Source: Streptomyces beihaiensis
Lineage (GTDB): Bacteria; Actinomycetota; Actinomycetes; Streptomycetales; Streptomycetaceae
DNA: 64,000 nt
Direction: 5' to 3'
Assembly: GCF_026274175.1 (NCBI RefSeq)
Contig: NZ_JAPHNL010000222.1
Coordinates: 54,821-118,820, forward strand
Below, piece by piece: positions 45,437 to 54,169 of the stretch; positions within the stretch are counted from its first letter, which is position 1; each line of letters opens with the position of its first letter. The position numbers were made by a program, and so were the translations under genes. The notes under the pieces are model-generated. The model did no database searches. It saw nothing but the letters and a program-made list of their open reading frames with translations, and was not told where the DNA came from.

Positions 45437-47143
45437 ATGGAGACCGAGTCGGAGCCGTACGTCCGTCTTGCGACCCTGCGTCAGCTGCACCAGGTCATGG
45501 CGGACATGAACACGGCCCGGAGCCTGGCCGACACCCTGCAGACCGTCGCCGACGGCGTCGTCGAGGGGCTCGGCTACCAGCTGGCGGCCGTGAATCTGGT
45601 GCGCCCCGACGGAGACCTCGTCGTCGCCGCCTTCGCCGGTGACGCCGCCGCCGAGTCACTGATCACCGGCCGCGTCGGCTCCCGCACCTCCTGGGACCGG
45701 CGCCTCGCCATGGGCGAGGCATGGGGACAGCTGCGCTTCATCCCGTACACCGAGGGCTGGATACTCGACGAGGACGACGTACCGCAGTGGTTCACCGACG
45801 GTCCGCCGCCCCGGTTCGAGGACGAGTGGCACCCCGCCGACCGGCTCTTCGCGCCCATGTACGCGACCGGGACGGCCGCGGGGGAGCTGCTCGGCGTCAT
45901 ATCCGTCGACCGGCCGCGCAACGGGCGCAGGCCCGGCGCCTGGGGGCGCGAGGCCCTGCAGATGTACGCCTTCCAGGCCGCCATCGCCATCAGCAACGCC
46001 CGGCTGCGCGCCAACATGCAGCGCGCCCTCGTACGCCTCGAACGCGAGCAGCAGGCGCTGCGCGCCAGCGAGGAGTCGTTTCGACAGGCATTCGAGTACG
46101 CGCCGTCCGGCATGGCGATCGCCGAGATGGGCGGCGACCAGCACGGCCGCATCCTGCGGGTCAACGACGCGCTGTGCCGGCTGCTCGGGCGGCCCGCGTC
46201 CGCGATGCGGCGCTACTCGTTCTCCGACCTCGTCCACCCCGAGGACATCGGCACCCTGCTGCGCACCTCCGCCGAGGGGGGCCGCGCCGAACTGCGGCTC
46301 GGGCGGCGCGACGGCACGTACGTGTGGGCCAGCCTGCGCAACTCCGTGGTCGCGGACGCCACGGACGGGCCGCGGTTCCTGCTCACCCACGTCGAGGACA
46401 TCGAGGACCGCAAGCGCCGCGAGCTGCACCTCGCGCACCGCGCCTCGCACGACTCCCTGACCGGCCTGCCGAACTCGGCCGAACTGCGCGCCCGCCTCTC
46501 CGCGCGGCTGTGCCGTCGCCCGCAGGAGCCGGGCGTCGGCGCCGTCGAGTCGCTGGACGCGGCCTACGGGGACCACCACGGGGCGGGCCACGGGAGCGGC
46601 CACGGCCACGGCCTCGACTTCGGCGCGCCGACCACGTACACCGGTCACGTCGGCCACACCGGTCACGTCGGCCACGCCGGGTACAGCGACTTCGACGGGT
46701 TCGATCACCACACGCACGTGGTCACGCCCGGCGCGGACGACGGCGCCAAGGGCCTGGCCGTGCTCTTCTGCGACCTCGACGGCTTCAAGTCGATCAACGA
46801 CCGGTTCGGGCACAACGCGGGCGACGCCGTCCTCATCGAGGTCGCCAGGCGGCTCACCAGCGGCGTACGGGACGGGGACACGGTGGCCAGGCTCGGCGGC
46901 GACGAGTTCGTGGTGCTCGCCGACGGGCTCGGCGTCGCGGACGCCGAGGACCTTGCGGTCAGGTTGCGGAATGCCATCATTCCGCCGATCCGCGTGGACG
47001 GGCGCGCGGTGCGCGTCGGAGCCAGCTTCGGCATCGGCTGGGCGCACTGCGGGATGACCGCGGAAGAGGTGCTGCAATCCGCGGACCAGCGGATGTACGT
47101 CGAGAAGCGGTCCCGCGCCAAGCAGACCCGCAGGGCCGGCTGA
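45437..47143 (+). CDS. cdgB: diguanylate cyclase CdgB (GAF-PAS-GGDEF)
   Basis: A 568-residue cytosolic c-di-GMP synthase. GAF domain about residues 15-190, a linking coiled coil (LRANMQRALVRLEREQQALRASEESFRQ), PAS/PAC domain about 205-330, then GGDEF domain with SHDSLTGLPN, LFCDLDGFKSINDRFGH and active-site GGDEF. The inhibitory I-site RDGD sits five residues before GGDEF. An ~85-residue His/Gly-rich insertion (GAGHGSGHGHGL; HVGHTGHVGHAGY) splits the GGDEF domain after its first helix. CdgB controls sporulation timing in S. coelicolor. Start METESEPYV with CGGGGAGAGC upstream. Confidence 0.95.
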   Translation: METESEPYVRLATLRQLHQVMADMNTARSLADTLQTVADGVVEGLGYQLAAVNLVRPDGDLVVAAFAGDAAAESLITGRVGSRTSWDRRLAMGEAWGQLRFIPYTEGWILDEDDVPQWFTDGPPPRFEDEWHPADRLFAPMYATGTAAGELLGVISVDRPRNGRRPGAWGREALQMYAFQAAIAISNARLRANMQRALVRLEREQQALRASEESFRQAFEYAPSGMAIAEMGGDQHGRILRVNDALCRLLGRPASAMRRYSFSDLVHPEDIGTLLRTSAEGGRAELRLGRRDGTYVWASLRNSVVADATDGPRFLLTHVEDIEDRKRRELHLAHRASHDSLTGLPNSAELRARLSARLCRRPQEPGVGAVESLDAAYGDHHGAGHGSGHGHGLDFGAPTTYTGHVGHTGHVGHAGYSDFDGFDHHTHVVTPGADDGAKGLAVLFCDLDGFKSINDRFGHNAGDAVLIEVARRLTSGVRDGDTVARLGGDEFVVLADGLGVADAEDLAVRLRNAIIPPIRVDGRAVRVGASFGIGWAHCGMTAEEVLQSADQRMYVEKRSRAKQTRRAG

Positions 47144-47273
47144 GGCCGGGTGCGCGGGCCCGGAGCGCGCCTGACGCGCTCGCGGGCGCCCCTGACGCGG
47201 TGCGCTCCGCTCCGAGGGGGTCCCGGCACCCGGTACGCTCGCCGGGTAAGCGACGCGTAGGGAGTGATCAGGG

Positions 47274-48311
47274 ATGGCGCCCGGCAACAACGGCGCGAGC
47301 ACCACGCCCGAGGACGACGATCCGTTCGGCTATCTGTACGCCGACGGGCAGGCGGCCGGGGCGACACCGCCCAGCGGGGGCGGTGGCTACGGCTACCCCC
47401 AGACCCGCTCCTCCCACAACCCGGTCAGGGCCAACCAGGTCCGCACGGTCGGTGAGCGCCAGTACGGGCAGCAGGTGCCCGGCCAGCAGCAGGCCCATCC
47501 GCAGCAGGCATATCCGCAGGCGGGCTACCCCCAGCCGGGCTACCCGCAGCAGGCCGGCCCGCAGCAGGCCGGTGGCCCCGACGCCTACTACTCCGCCCCG
47601 GAGACGCTGCCCGGCGGCGCACCGCAGGGCCCGCCCGGCTCCTACGGCCCGCAGCAGGGCGGCCCGGTCCCGCCTCAGCGTGGCGGCGGACGCGGCCCCA
47701 ACACCAAGGCACTGCTGATCGGCGCGGTCGCCGTGGTCGCGGCCGTCGTCATCGGCATCGGCGTGGCCATGCTCGGCAACGGCGACGACAAGGGCGCCGA
47801 CGCGAGTGACAAGCCCTCCGGCGCCACGCAGAGCGCACCGCCCAGCCAGACGTCGTCGCAGACGGCGCAGGCGCCGGTCGACCTGCCCAAGACGGACGCG
47901 AAGTCCCTCAAGCTCGACGGCGGCGCGACCACCGCGTCCGACGTGCAGGGCGCGCAGGCCGCGGGCGGCGTCTACGTGGGCGGCTTCAACCAGGTCGGCG
48001 CGGCGGTCACCTGGACGATCAACGACATCCCGAAGTCCGGCAAGTACACGCTGTTCGTCGGGTACGGCGTGCCGGGCGAGGACCAGAGCGTCACGCTGAC
48101 CGTCAACGACATCGCCTCCAGCACGCCCGTGAAGCTGAAGAACTGGGCGGGCGCCCAGCAGGGCGACTGGGAGAAGGGCTGGACGCAGACGTTCAACTTC
48201 ATCCAGCTCAACAAGGGCACGAACACCATCAAGATCTCGTGCGAGCAGGGTGACCAGTGCAACGCCAACCTCGACCAGCTCTGGCTGAAGGACGGCTGGG
48301 TCAGGAAGTAG
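47274..48311 (+). CDS. membrane-anchored protein with carbohydrate-binding-like domain
   Basis: A 345-residue protein. The long cytosolic N-terminal part is Gln/Pro/Gly-rich with YPQxGYPQ repeats (about residues 60-140). A single TM segment (ALLIGAVAVVAAVVIGIGVAML, about 145-166) and a Ser/Thr/Gln linker lead to an extracytoplasmic beta-sandwich of CBM6/35 type (about 205-345: DGGATTASDVQGAQAAGGVYVGGF; GKYTLFVGYGVPGEDQSVTLTVND; NLDQLWLKDGWV). It may bind cell-wall or environmental glycans. Conserved neighbour of cdgB. ATG preceded by GGGAGTGATCAGGG. Confidence 0.85.
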   Translation: MAPGNNGASTTPEDDDPFGYLYADGQAAGATPPSGGGGYGYPQTRSSHNPVRANQVRTVGERQYGQQVPGQQQAHPQQAYPQAGYPQPGYPQQAGPQQAGGPDAYYSAPETLPGGAPQGPPGSYGPQQGGPVPPQRGGGRGPNTKALLIGAVAVVAAVVIGIGVAMLGNGDDKGADASDKPSGATQSAPPSQTSSQTAQAPVDLPKTDAKSLKLDGGATTASDVQGAQAAGGVYVGGFNQVGAAVTWTINDIPKSGKYTLFVGYGVPGEDQSVTLTVNDIASSTPVKLKNWAGAQQGDWEKGWTQTFNFIQLNKGTNTIKISCEQGDQCNANLDQLWLKDGWVRK

Positions 48312-48318
48312 CACCCGG

Positions 48319-48339
48319 CCGGGTCAGGAAGTGACCCGG
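48319..48339. terminator. short convergent hairpin
   Basis: 8-bp stem CCGGGTCA-GGAAG-TGACCCGG, overlapping the kinase stop codon between convergent genes. A weak terminator candidate. Confidence 0.4.
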
Positions 48340-49247
48340 TCCACCGAGACCCGAGCCAGCAGCTTCTCGTACGTTCCCGCGTCGAACTCGCCCGCCGCGG
48401 GCGCCACCACGGTCGCCGCCGACAGCGCGACCGCACGGGCCAGGCGCCGCGGCCAGTCCTCCCCGTCGAGCAGCCCGGACAACAGCCCGGCCACCGCCGA
48501 GTCGCCCGCGCCTGTCGGATTGCCCGCCAGCCGGTCCGGGGCCGGGGCGCGCCACTCGCCGTCCGGGGTGAGCGCGTACAGGCCCCGCGCGCCCAGCGAG
48601 GCCACGACGGCGTGCGCGCCGCGCCTGCGGGTGTCCCGCACCGCCTGCAACGGCTCGTGGGAGCCGGTGAGTTCGGCCAGCTCCCCGGCGTTCGGCTTGA
48701 CCAGGTCGGGGCGGGCGGCGACGCCCCGGCGCAGCGGCTCACCGCTCGTGTCGAGGAGGACGGGGACCGAGGCGGCGCGGGCCGCCCGCACCAGCGTCGC
48801 GTACGCCCCCACCGGCACGCCCGGCGGCAGGCTCCCGCACAGCGCCACCGCGGACGCCGAGCCGAGCAGCCCGGCGTACGCCTCCTGGAAGGCCGCCCAC
48901 TCGGCCGGGGAGACGTGCGGGCCCGGCTCGTTGAGCTGTGTCGTGTCACCGGTCGACTCGTCGACGACGGCGACGGTGCGCCGCGTCGGCCCGGAGACCG
49001 GCACGAGCGCGTCCGAGACGCCGTCCACGGCCGCAAGGCGATCCCGCAGCGCCCGGCCCGTCCCGCCGCCCACGAAGCCCGTCACGGTCGCCTCGTGGCC
49101 GAGCGCGGCGAGCACCCGCGCCACGTTGAGCCCCTTGCCGCCGGGGCGTTCGGTGACCTCGGTGACGCGGTGCGAGGCGTGCGGGCGCAGCCTCGGCACG
49201 CGGTACGTGATGTCGAGTGCCGTGTTCAGCGTGACCGTGAGGATCAC
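48324..49247 (-). CDS. PfkB-family hexose-phosphate kinase (1-phosphofructokinase-like)
   Basis: A 307-residue ribokinase-fold enzyme. The opening ILTVTLNTALDITYRV and GGKGLNVARVLAALGHEATVTGFVGG are characteristic of FruK/LacC sugar-phosphate kinases; the C-terminal catalytic loop NPTGAGDSAVAGLL has the DxxGAGD-type base Asp. Probably phosphorylates fructose-1-phosphate, tagatose-6-phosphate or a related ester. GTG start with GAGGTCCC upstream. Its proximity to nagA-nagK suggests amino-sugar or sugar-phosphate catabolism. Confidence 0.9.
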   Translation of the reverse strand: MILTVTLNTALDITYRVPRLRPHASHRVTEVTERPGGKGLNVARVLAALGHEATVTGFVGGGTGRALRDRLAAVDGVSDALVPVSGPTRRTVAVVDESTGDTTQLNEPGPHVSPAEWAAFQEAYAGLLGSASAVALCGSLPPGVPVGAYATLVRAARAASVPVLLDTSGEPLRRGVAARPDLVKPNAGELAELTGSHEPLQAVRDTRRRGAHAVVASLGARGLYALTPDGEWRAPAPDRLAGNPTGAGDSAVAGLLSGLLDGEDWPRRLARAVALSAATVVAPAAGEFDAGTYEKLLARVSVDRVTS

Positions 49248-49304
49248 GGGACCTCACCCCCTGCGGGCTCGTCGGACGGGCGGCGCTGATCATGCCAAAG
49301 ACGA

Positions 49305-49335
49305 GGCGGCCCGCCCAGTCCCGGGGCGAGCCGCC
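49305..49335 (-). terminator. nagKA operon terminator
   Basis: GGCGGC (49305-49310) pairs with GCCGCC (49330-49335) around a second GCCC/GGGC stem, 32 nt past the nagA stop. Confidence 0.6.
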
Positions 49336-49366
49336 TGTACGGCCTGCGGTGCACGCACCACCGATT

Positions 49367-50569
49367 TCAGGACAGCCGGTCGGCCTTCGGCGCCGTCTTC
49401 CGTTCCGCCCTCTGTTCCGCCTTGCGCCCCGCTTTCGGCTCCACGAGCCATTCGCCCTTGCGCATGACGCCCTTGAGCTCGAACTCCTCGTCGAGGACCA
49501 CCAGGTCGGCGTCCTTGCCGGGTTCCAGGGAGCCCACCTTGTCGTAGAGGCCGAGCAGCCGCGCCGGGTTGGCCGAGATGGCGCGGACGACGTCCTCGAC
49601 GGGCAGCCGGTCGATGGTGGCGGCGCGCTTGAACGCCCGGTCCAGCGTCAGCGTCGACCCGGCGATGGAGCCGCCCTCCACGAGCCGCGCCACACCGTCC
49701 TTCACCTCGACCTCCAGCTGGCCGAGCAGATAGCGGCCGTCACCGAACCCGGCGGCGTCCATCGCGTCGGTGATGAACGCGACCTTGCCCGCGCGCTTGT
49801 GATGGAACGCCAGCTCAAGGGCGGCCGGGTGCAGGTGCGTCCCGTCGTTGATCAGCTCGACCGTGATCCGCTCGTCCTCCAGGAGCGCGGCGATCGGGCC
49901 GGGCGCGCGGTGGCCGAGGCCCGGCATCGCGTTGTAGAGGTGCGTGGCGACCGTGGCGCCCGCGTCGATGGCCGCCACCGTCTGCTCGTACGTGGCGTCG
50001 GTGTGGCCGATCGCGGCGATCACGCCGTGCTCGGCGAGCAGCCGTACGGAGTCCAGGCCGCCGGGCAGTTCGGTGGCGAGCGTCACCATGCGGGCGGCGC
50101 CGCGGGCCGCGTCGATCAGCTTGCGGACGTCCGCCGGGTCGGGGTCGCGAAGGAGCGCCTCCTCGTGGGCGCCCTTGCGGCACGGTGAGATGAACGGACC
50201 CTCGTAGTGGATACCGGCGATCTCGCCCTGCTCGGTCAGCTCGGAGAGCACGCCCGCCCGGCGCACCAGGAAGTCCATGTCGGAGGTGACCAGCGACGCC
50301 GCCACGGTCGTCGTGCCGTGCAGGCGGTGCGTGTGCACGCCCGTGAGGACCTCGTCGACCGTGCCGGAGGTGAAGGACGCGCCGCCGCCGCCGTGGTTGT
50401 GCATGTCGACGAAGCCGGGGACCACCCAGTGTCCCGAGACGTCGACGATCTCGGCGTCGGCGGGCGCGATGCCGCCGATCCGGGTGCCGTCGACGATGAC
50501 GCGGCCGTCGGTGAGGGTCCCGGTGGGCAGTACCACCCGGGCACCGGCGAGCACCTTTGCTGTGGCCAT
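49367..50569 (-). CDS. nagA: N-acetylglucosamine-6-phosphate deacetylase
   Basis: A 400-residue amidohydrolase converting GlcNAc-6-P to GlcN-6-P and acetate; GlcNAc-6-P is also the DasR effector, so NagA tunes induction. Metal site HNHGGGG, GIHYEGPFISPCRKGAH, AIGHTDATYEQ, THLYNAMPGLGHR and catalytic FITDAMDAAG are all present. The C-terminal ~20 residues are a Lys/Glu/Arg-rich tail (GRKAEQRAERKTAPK). The ATG overlaps the nagK stop by one base, with GGAGGTAACC upstream. Confidence 0.97.
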   Translation of the reverse strand: MATAKVLAGARVVLPTGTLTDGRVIVDGTRIGGIAPADAEIVDVSGHWVVPGFVDMHNHGGGGASFTSGTVDEVLTGVHTHRLHGTTTVAASLVTSDMDFLVRRAGVLSELTEQGEIAGIHYEGPFISPCRKGAHEEALLRDPDPADVRKLIDAARGAARMVTLATELPGGLDSVRLLAEHGVIAAIGHTDATYEQTVAAIDAGATVATHLYNAMPGLGHRAPGPIAALLEDERITVELINDGTHLHPAALELAFHHKRAGKVAFITDAMDAAGFGDGRYLLGQLEVEVKDGVARLVEGGSIAGSTLTLDRAFKRAATIDRLPVEDVVRAISANPARLLGLYDKVGSLEPGKDADLVVLDEEFELKGVMRKGEWLVEPKAGRKAEQRAERKTAPKADRLS

Positions 50570-51537
50570 CAGGCGGTTACCTCCGCGGTTTCTGTGGGGT
50601 CGGTCCGAGTGGGACCGGACGTGGCGAGAAGGTCCCAGGCGAGCAGGCCCGCGCCCAGGCATCCGGCGCTGTCCCCGAGGGCGGCGGGGACGATGGACGG
50701 GAGCGACTGGAACGTGACGCGTTCGGCGACCGCCGCCCGCAGCGGTGTGAACAAGGTTTCCCCGGCCTCGGCGAGCCCGCCACCGATGATCAGGGTGCGC
50801 GGGTCCAGCAGAGTGAGCGCCATGACGAGCCCGTCGGCGAGCGCGTCCACGGCCTCCTGCCACACCTGGGCGGCCGCCGGGTCGCCCAGGTCGACGGCGC
50901 GCGCGCAGTCCGCCGCCGTGGCCTTCTCGTCGCCGCTCGCCGCCTGCCAGGCGAGGGTGACGGCGGAGGCGGACGCGTACCGCTCCAGACAGCCGCGCTG
51001 CCCGCAGCCGCACGGCACGCCGCCCGGTCTGACGACCACGTGACCGATCTCGCCCGCCGAGCCGTGCGCGCCCGGCTCGATGCGCCCGTCGATGCCGATG
51101 GCGCCCGCGATGCCGGTGCCGAGCGGCAGGAACAGGAACCGGTCGGCGTCCTTGCCGGCGCCGAGCCGCCCCTCGCCGAGCCCGCCGGTGCGCACGTCGT
51201 GGCCGAGGGCGACGGGGATGCCGCCGAGCCGCTCGCTCAGCAGCGTCCGCATCGGCACGTCGCGCCAGCCGAGGTTGGCGGCGAACAGTGCGACGCCCTC
51301 GCGCTCGTCGACCACGCCGGGCACGGCGACCCCGGCGGCCGCCGCGCTCTCGCCGAGGTGCTCCCGCCCGTACGCGCGCAGTTCGGCGGCGAAGCCGAGG
51401 ACGGCCTCGACGACCGCTTCGGCGCCGCGCTCGCGCTCCGTCGCCCGGCGCGCCCGATGCAGCAGCGTGCCGTCCGCCCCGACCAGGGCGGCCTTCATCC
51501 CGGTGCCGCCCACGTCCAGGGCGATGACATGTCTCAC
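50569..51537 (-). CDS. nagK: ROK-family N-acetylglucosamine kinase
   Basis: A 322-residue ROK sugar kinase. ATP motif ALDVGGTGMKAALVG, sugar-binding ALGHDVRTGGLGEG, catalytic region LPLGTGIAGAIGIDG, EIGHVVVRPGG, and the ROK zinc signature CGCGQRGCLERYAS. It phosphorylates GlcNAc to feed NagA; ROK glucokinase paralogues are similar, but the nagA coupling favours GlcNAc. There is no HTH, so it is not a ROK repressor. GTG start. Confidence 0.93.
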   Translation of the reverse strand: MRHVIALDVGGTGMKAALVGADGTLLHRARRATERERGAEAVVEAVLGFAAELRAYGREHLGESAAAAGVAVPGVVDEREGVALFAANLGWRDVPMRTLLSERLGGIPVALGHDVRTGGLGEGRLGAGKDADRFLFLPLGTGIAGAIGIDGRIEPGAHGSAGEIGHVVVRPGGVPCGCGQRGCLERYASASAVTLAWQAASGDEKATAADCARAVDLGDPAAAQVWQEAVDALADGLVMALTLLDPRTLIIGGGLAEAGETLFTPLRAAVAERVTFQSLPSIVPAALGDSAGCLGAGLLAWDLLATSGPTRTDPTETAEVTA

Positions 51538-51565
51538 GCGGGACAGTGTCGCGCGTGAACCCGCG

Positions 51566-51581
51566 AAAGGTCTAGTCCACT
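51566..51581. promoter_or_regulatory. dre (DasR site) upstream of nagKA
   Basis: AAAGGTCTAGTCCACT matches dre consensus ACTGGTCTAGACCACT at 13 of 16 positions with an intact GGTCTAG core, 29 bp before the nagK start and 150 bp before the divergent binding-protein gene. Confidence 0.75.
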
Positions 51582-51731
51582 CGCGGCACTGCCGTGAACC
51601 GGCCTGATCCGGCCCCTTTTGTCACCGGCTCCGTCGTCCGCGTCGAACGGGGGTGGTGTAGACCGCGCGTTCGACCCTGAGATACTGACGGGTCACTGAG
51701 CACGACACGGCGAACGAAGAACAGCACGGCA

Positions 51732-53018
51732 ATGACGTCAAGGGTGGGAACAGCGGTGCAGCGGCACATCACCGGACTGATCGCGGCGGCGGCCGCACTG
51801 GGCATGGCGGCGACGCTCACCGCCTGCGGAGGCGGCGAAGGCAACGATGTCACGCTCAAGCTCGTCGCGGCCGACTACGGCGACTCCGCGGCCAACACCT
51901 CCCAGAAGTACTGGGACGGACTGACCGCCGCGTACGAGAAGGACCACCCCGGCATCAAGATCGACGTCACCGTCTACCCCTGGACCAGCGTCGACGCCAA
52001 GGTCAAGAAGATGGTCGACTCCGGGCACGCCCCCGACATGGCACAGATCGGCGCGTACGCCGACTACGCCGCCGCGGGCAAGCTCTACCCGGTCTCCGAC
52101 CTCCTCAACGTGCCCACCCAGGCCGACTTCCTCTCCCAGCTCTCCGACGCGGGCGAGGTCGGCCAGACCCAGTACGGCATGCCGTTCGCCGCCTCCACGC
52201 GCCTGCTCTTCTACAACAAGAAGCTCTTCAAGGCCGCCGGCATCGAACCGCCGACGAACTGGAGCCAGCTGGCCGCCGACGCCAGGGCCCTCAAGCGGGA
52301 CGGTGTCGAGATCCCCTACGCGCTGCCGCTCGGCCCGGAGGAGGCGCAGGCCGAGACCATGATCTGGATGCTCAGCGGCGGCGGCTCCTACACCGACGAC
52401 GTCGGCTCGTACGCCATCGACTCCAAGCAGAACATCAAGACGTTCGACTTCCTCAAGGACGACCTCGTCGGCAAGGGCCTCACCGGTCCCACCGCGCCCG
52501 GCAAGCTCAACCGCGCCGCCGCGTTCGCCGCGTTCGCCAAGGGCGAGGTGGGCATGCTCAACGGCCACCCCACCCTCATGAAGACGGCCGCGAAGAAGGG
52601 CGTCGACTACGGCACCGTGGAGCTGCCAGGACCCGACGGGCCCGCCAAGTCCACGATGGGCGTCGCGGACTGGATGATGGCGTTCAAGCAGAACGGCCAC
52701 CGCAAGCAGATCGGCGACTTCCTCAACTACGTGTACGACGAGAAGAACGTCCTCGACTTCTCCCGCGAGTACAACCTGCTCCCCGTCACCACCAGCGCGT
52801 CCGCGACGATGGCGGCCACCAGGAGCGACGCCAAACTCTGGCCGTTCCTCAAGACCCTGCCCGACGCGGAGCTCTACCCCGGCGGCAAGACGTCCTGGGC
52901 GTCGGTCAGCGCCGACGTCAAGCAGCAGATCGGCTCGGCGGTGTCCTCCAGGGGCAACCCGGCCGCCGTCCTCGGGCGGCTGCAGGTCGCGGCGTCCGCG
53001 GCGGAGTCGGCGGAGTAG
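51732..53018 (+). CDS. sugar ABC transporter substrate-binding lipoprotein (orphan)
   Basis: A 428-residue family 1 (MalE-like) binding protein. Signal peptide with lipobox TLTACGGG (Cys32), then VTLKLVAADYGDSAANTSQKYWDGLTAAYEKDHPGIKIDV, PDMAQIGAYADYAAAGKLYPVSDLL, YGMPFAASTRLLFYNKKLFKAAGIEPPTNWSQL. No permease genes adjoin, so it must work with permeases elsewhere, possibly energised by MsiK. Divergent from nagKA and sharing its dre region, it may bind an amino sugar or oligosaccharide. Ala-rich C-terminus. Confidence 0.92.
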   Translation: MTSRVGTAVQRHITGLIAAAAALGMAATLTACGGGEGNDVTLKLVAADYGDSAANTSQKYWDGLTAAYEKDHPGIKIDVTVYPWTSVDAKVKKMVDSGHAPDMAQIGAYADYAAAGKLYPVSDLLNVPTQADFLSQLSDAGEVGQTQYGMPFAASTRLLFYNKKLFKAAGIEPPTNWSQLAADARALKRDGVEIPYALPLGPEEAQAETMIWMLSGGGSYTDDVGSYAIDSKQNIKTFDFLKDDLVGKGLTGPTAPGKLNRAAAFAAFAKGEVGMLNGHPTLMKTAAKKGVDYGTVELPGPDGPAKSTMGVADWMMAFKQNGHRKQIGDFLNYVYDEKNVLDFSREYNLLPVTTSASATMAATRSDAKLWPFLKTLPDAELYPGGKTSWASVSADVKQQIGSAVSSRGNPAAVLGRLQVAASAAESAE

Positions 53019-53037
53019 CGCGAGTAGCCTGGTCGGC

Positions 53038-53298
53038 ATGGACGAGCGGCGGGAGCGGGAGCCGAAACCGGGACCGGAACTGAGGGAGCGGGAGCTTTCG
53101 GTGCTCGCGTTCGAGGGGCGCAACTGGGCCTCGCCCGGCGTGAAGGAGCGGGCGATCCGGGAGGAGCTGGACCTCGCGCCCGTTCGCTACTACCAGGTGT
53201 TGAACGCGCTGATCGACGACGCGCGGGCCCTTGCGGCCGCGCCCGTCACCGTCAACCGGCTGCGCCGGGTGCGGGAGGAGCGGCGCCGCGAGCGTTGA
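53038..53298 (+). CDS. DUF3263 family small protein
   Basis: An 86-residue actinobacterial protein: ELSVLAFEGRNWASPGVKERAIREELDLAPVRYYQVLNALIDDARALAAAP VTVNRL, with the YYQ-LN helix typical of DUF3263 and an HTH-like layout that suggests nucleic-acid binding. Basic C-terminus (RRVREERRRER). TAGCCT at 53025-53030 lies 7 nt before the ATG with no ribosome site. Conserved just upstream of otsB in Streptomyces. Confidence 0.9.
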   Translation: MDERREREPKPGPELRERELSVLAFEGRNWASPGVKERAIREELDLAPVRYYQVLNALIDDARALAAAPVTVNRLRRVREERRRER

Positions 53299-53318
53299 TG
53301 TTCGTTAAGGTCGTCCGT

Positions 53319-54140
53319 ATGGACGTCCCACGGACCGGTTCCGGGCGAGAAGGGCTGGCGGCTGTCGTCGCCCGGCCCTCCCGCAGCGTCATCGCCCTCG
53401 ACTTCGACGGCACCCTCGCGCCCATCGTCGACGACCCCGAGCAGGCCCGCGCGCACCCGGGAGCCGTACCGGCACTCGCCGCGCTCGCGCCGAAAGTCGC
53501 CTCCGTCGCCGTGATCACCGGGCGGCCCGCCGCGGTCGCGGTGCGGTACGGCGGGTTCGCCGGGGCGCCGGGCCTCGACCGCCTCGTCGTCCTCGGGCAC
53601 TACGGGGCCGAGCGCTGGGACGCCGCCACCGGCACCGTCAAGGCGCCCGACCCCGACCCCGGCGTCGCGGCCGCCCGCGCCGAACTGCCGCGCGTGCTCG
53701 CCGAGTCGGGCCTCAGCCACGACACGTACATCGAGGAGAAGGGGCGAGCGGTCGCCGTGCACACCCGGCGCGCGCCCGACCCGCAGACCGCGTTCGAGGT
53801 GCTGCGCGGGCCGCTCACCGCGCTCGCCGGGCGCCACGGCCTGGTCGTCGAACCGGGCCGGATGGTCCTTGAGCTGCGCCCGCCGGGCGTCGACAAGGGC
53901 GTGGCGCTCACCGCCTACGTACGGGAGGTGGGCGCGGAGTCCGTCCTGTACGCGGGCGACGACCTCGGCGACCTCGCGGCGTACGCGGCGGTGGAGAAGC
54001 TCCGCGCGGCCGGCACGCCGGGCCTGCTGGTGTGCAGCGGCAGCGCGGAGGTCGAGGAACTGGCGGGCCGGGCCGACCTGGTGGTGCCGGGGCCGGAGGG
54101 CGTGGTGGCGCTGCTGAGGGATCTGGCCAAAATGCTGTAA
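53319..54140 (+). CDS. otsB: trehalose-6-phosphate phosphatase
   Basis: A 273-residue HAD hydrolase removing phosphate from trehalose-6-P. Motif I ALDFDGTLAPIV with nucleophile Asp, motif II VAVITGRPA, LVVLGHYGAERW and the C-terminal acidic motif VLYAGDDLGDLAAY. Start MDVPRTGSGREG is chosen because TAAGGT (53306-53311) lies 7 nt upstream, as in several neighbouring genes; an ATG eight codons earlier overlaps the previous gene. Faces otsA tail to tail, giving the two-step trehalose pathway. Confidence 0.95.
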   Translation: MDVPRTGSGREGLAAVVARPSRSVIALDFDGTLAPIVDDPEQARAHPGAVPALAALAPKVASVAVITGRPAAVAVRYGGFAGAPGLDRLVVLGHYGAERWDAATGTVKAPDPDPGVAAARAELPRVLAESGLSHDTYIEEKGRAVAVHTRRAPDPQTAFEVLRGPLTALAGRHGLVVEPGRMVLELRPPGVDKGVALTAYVREVGAESVLYAGDDLGDLAAYAAVEKLRAAGTPGLLVCSGSAEVEELAGRADLVVPGPEGVVALLRDLAKML

Positions 54141-54169
54141 GGCGGCCCGAAGCGCCACGGGCCCCGGTC

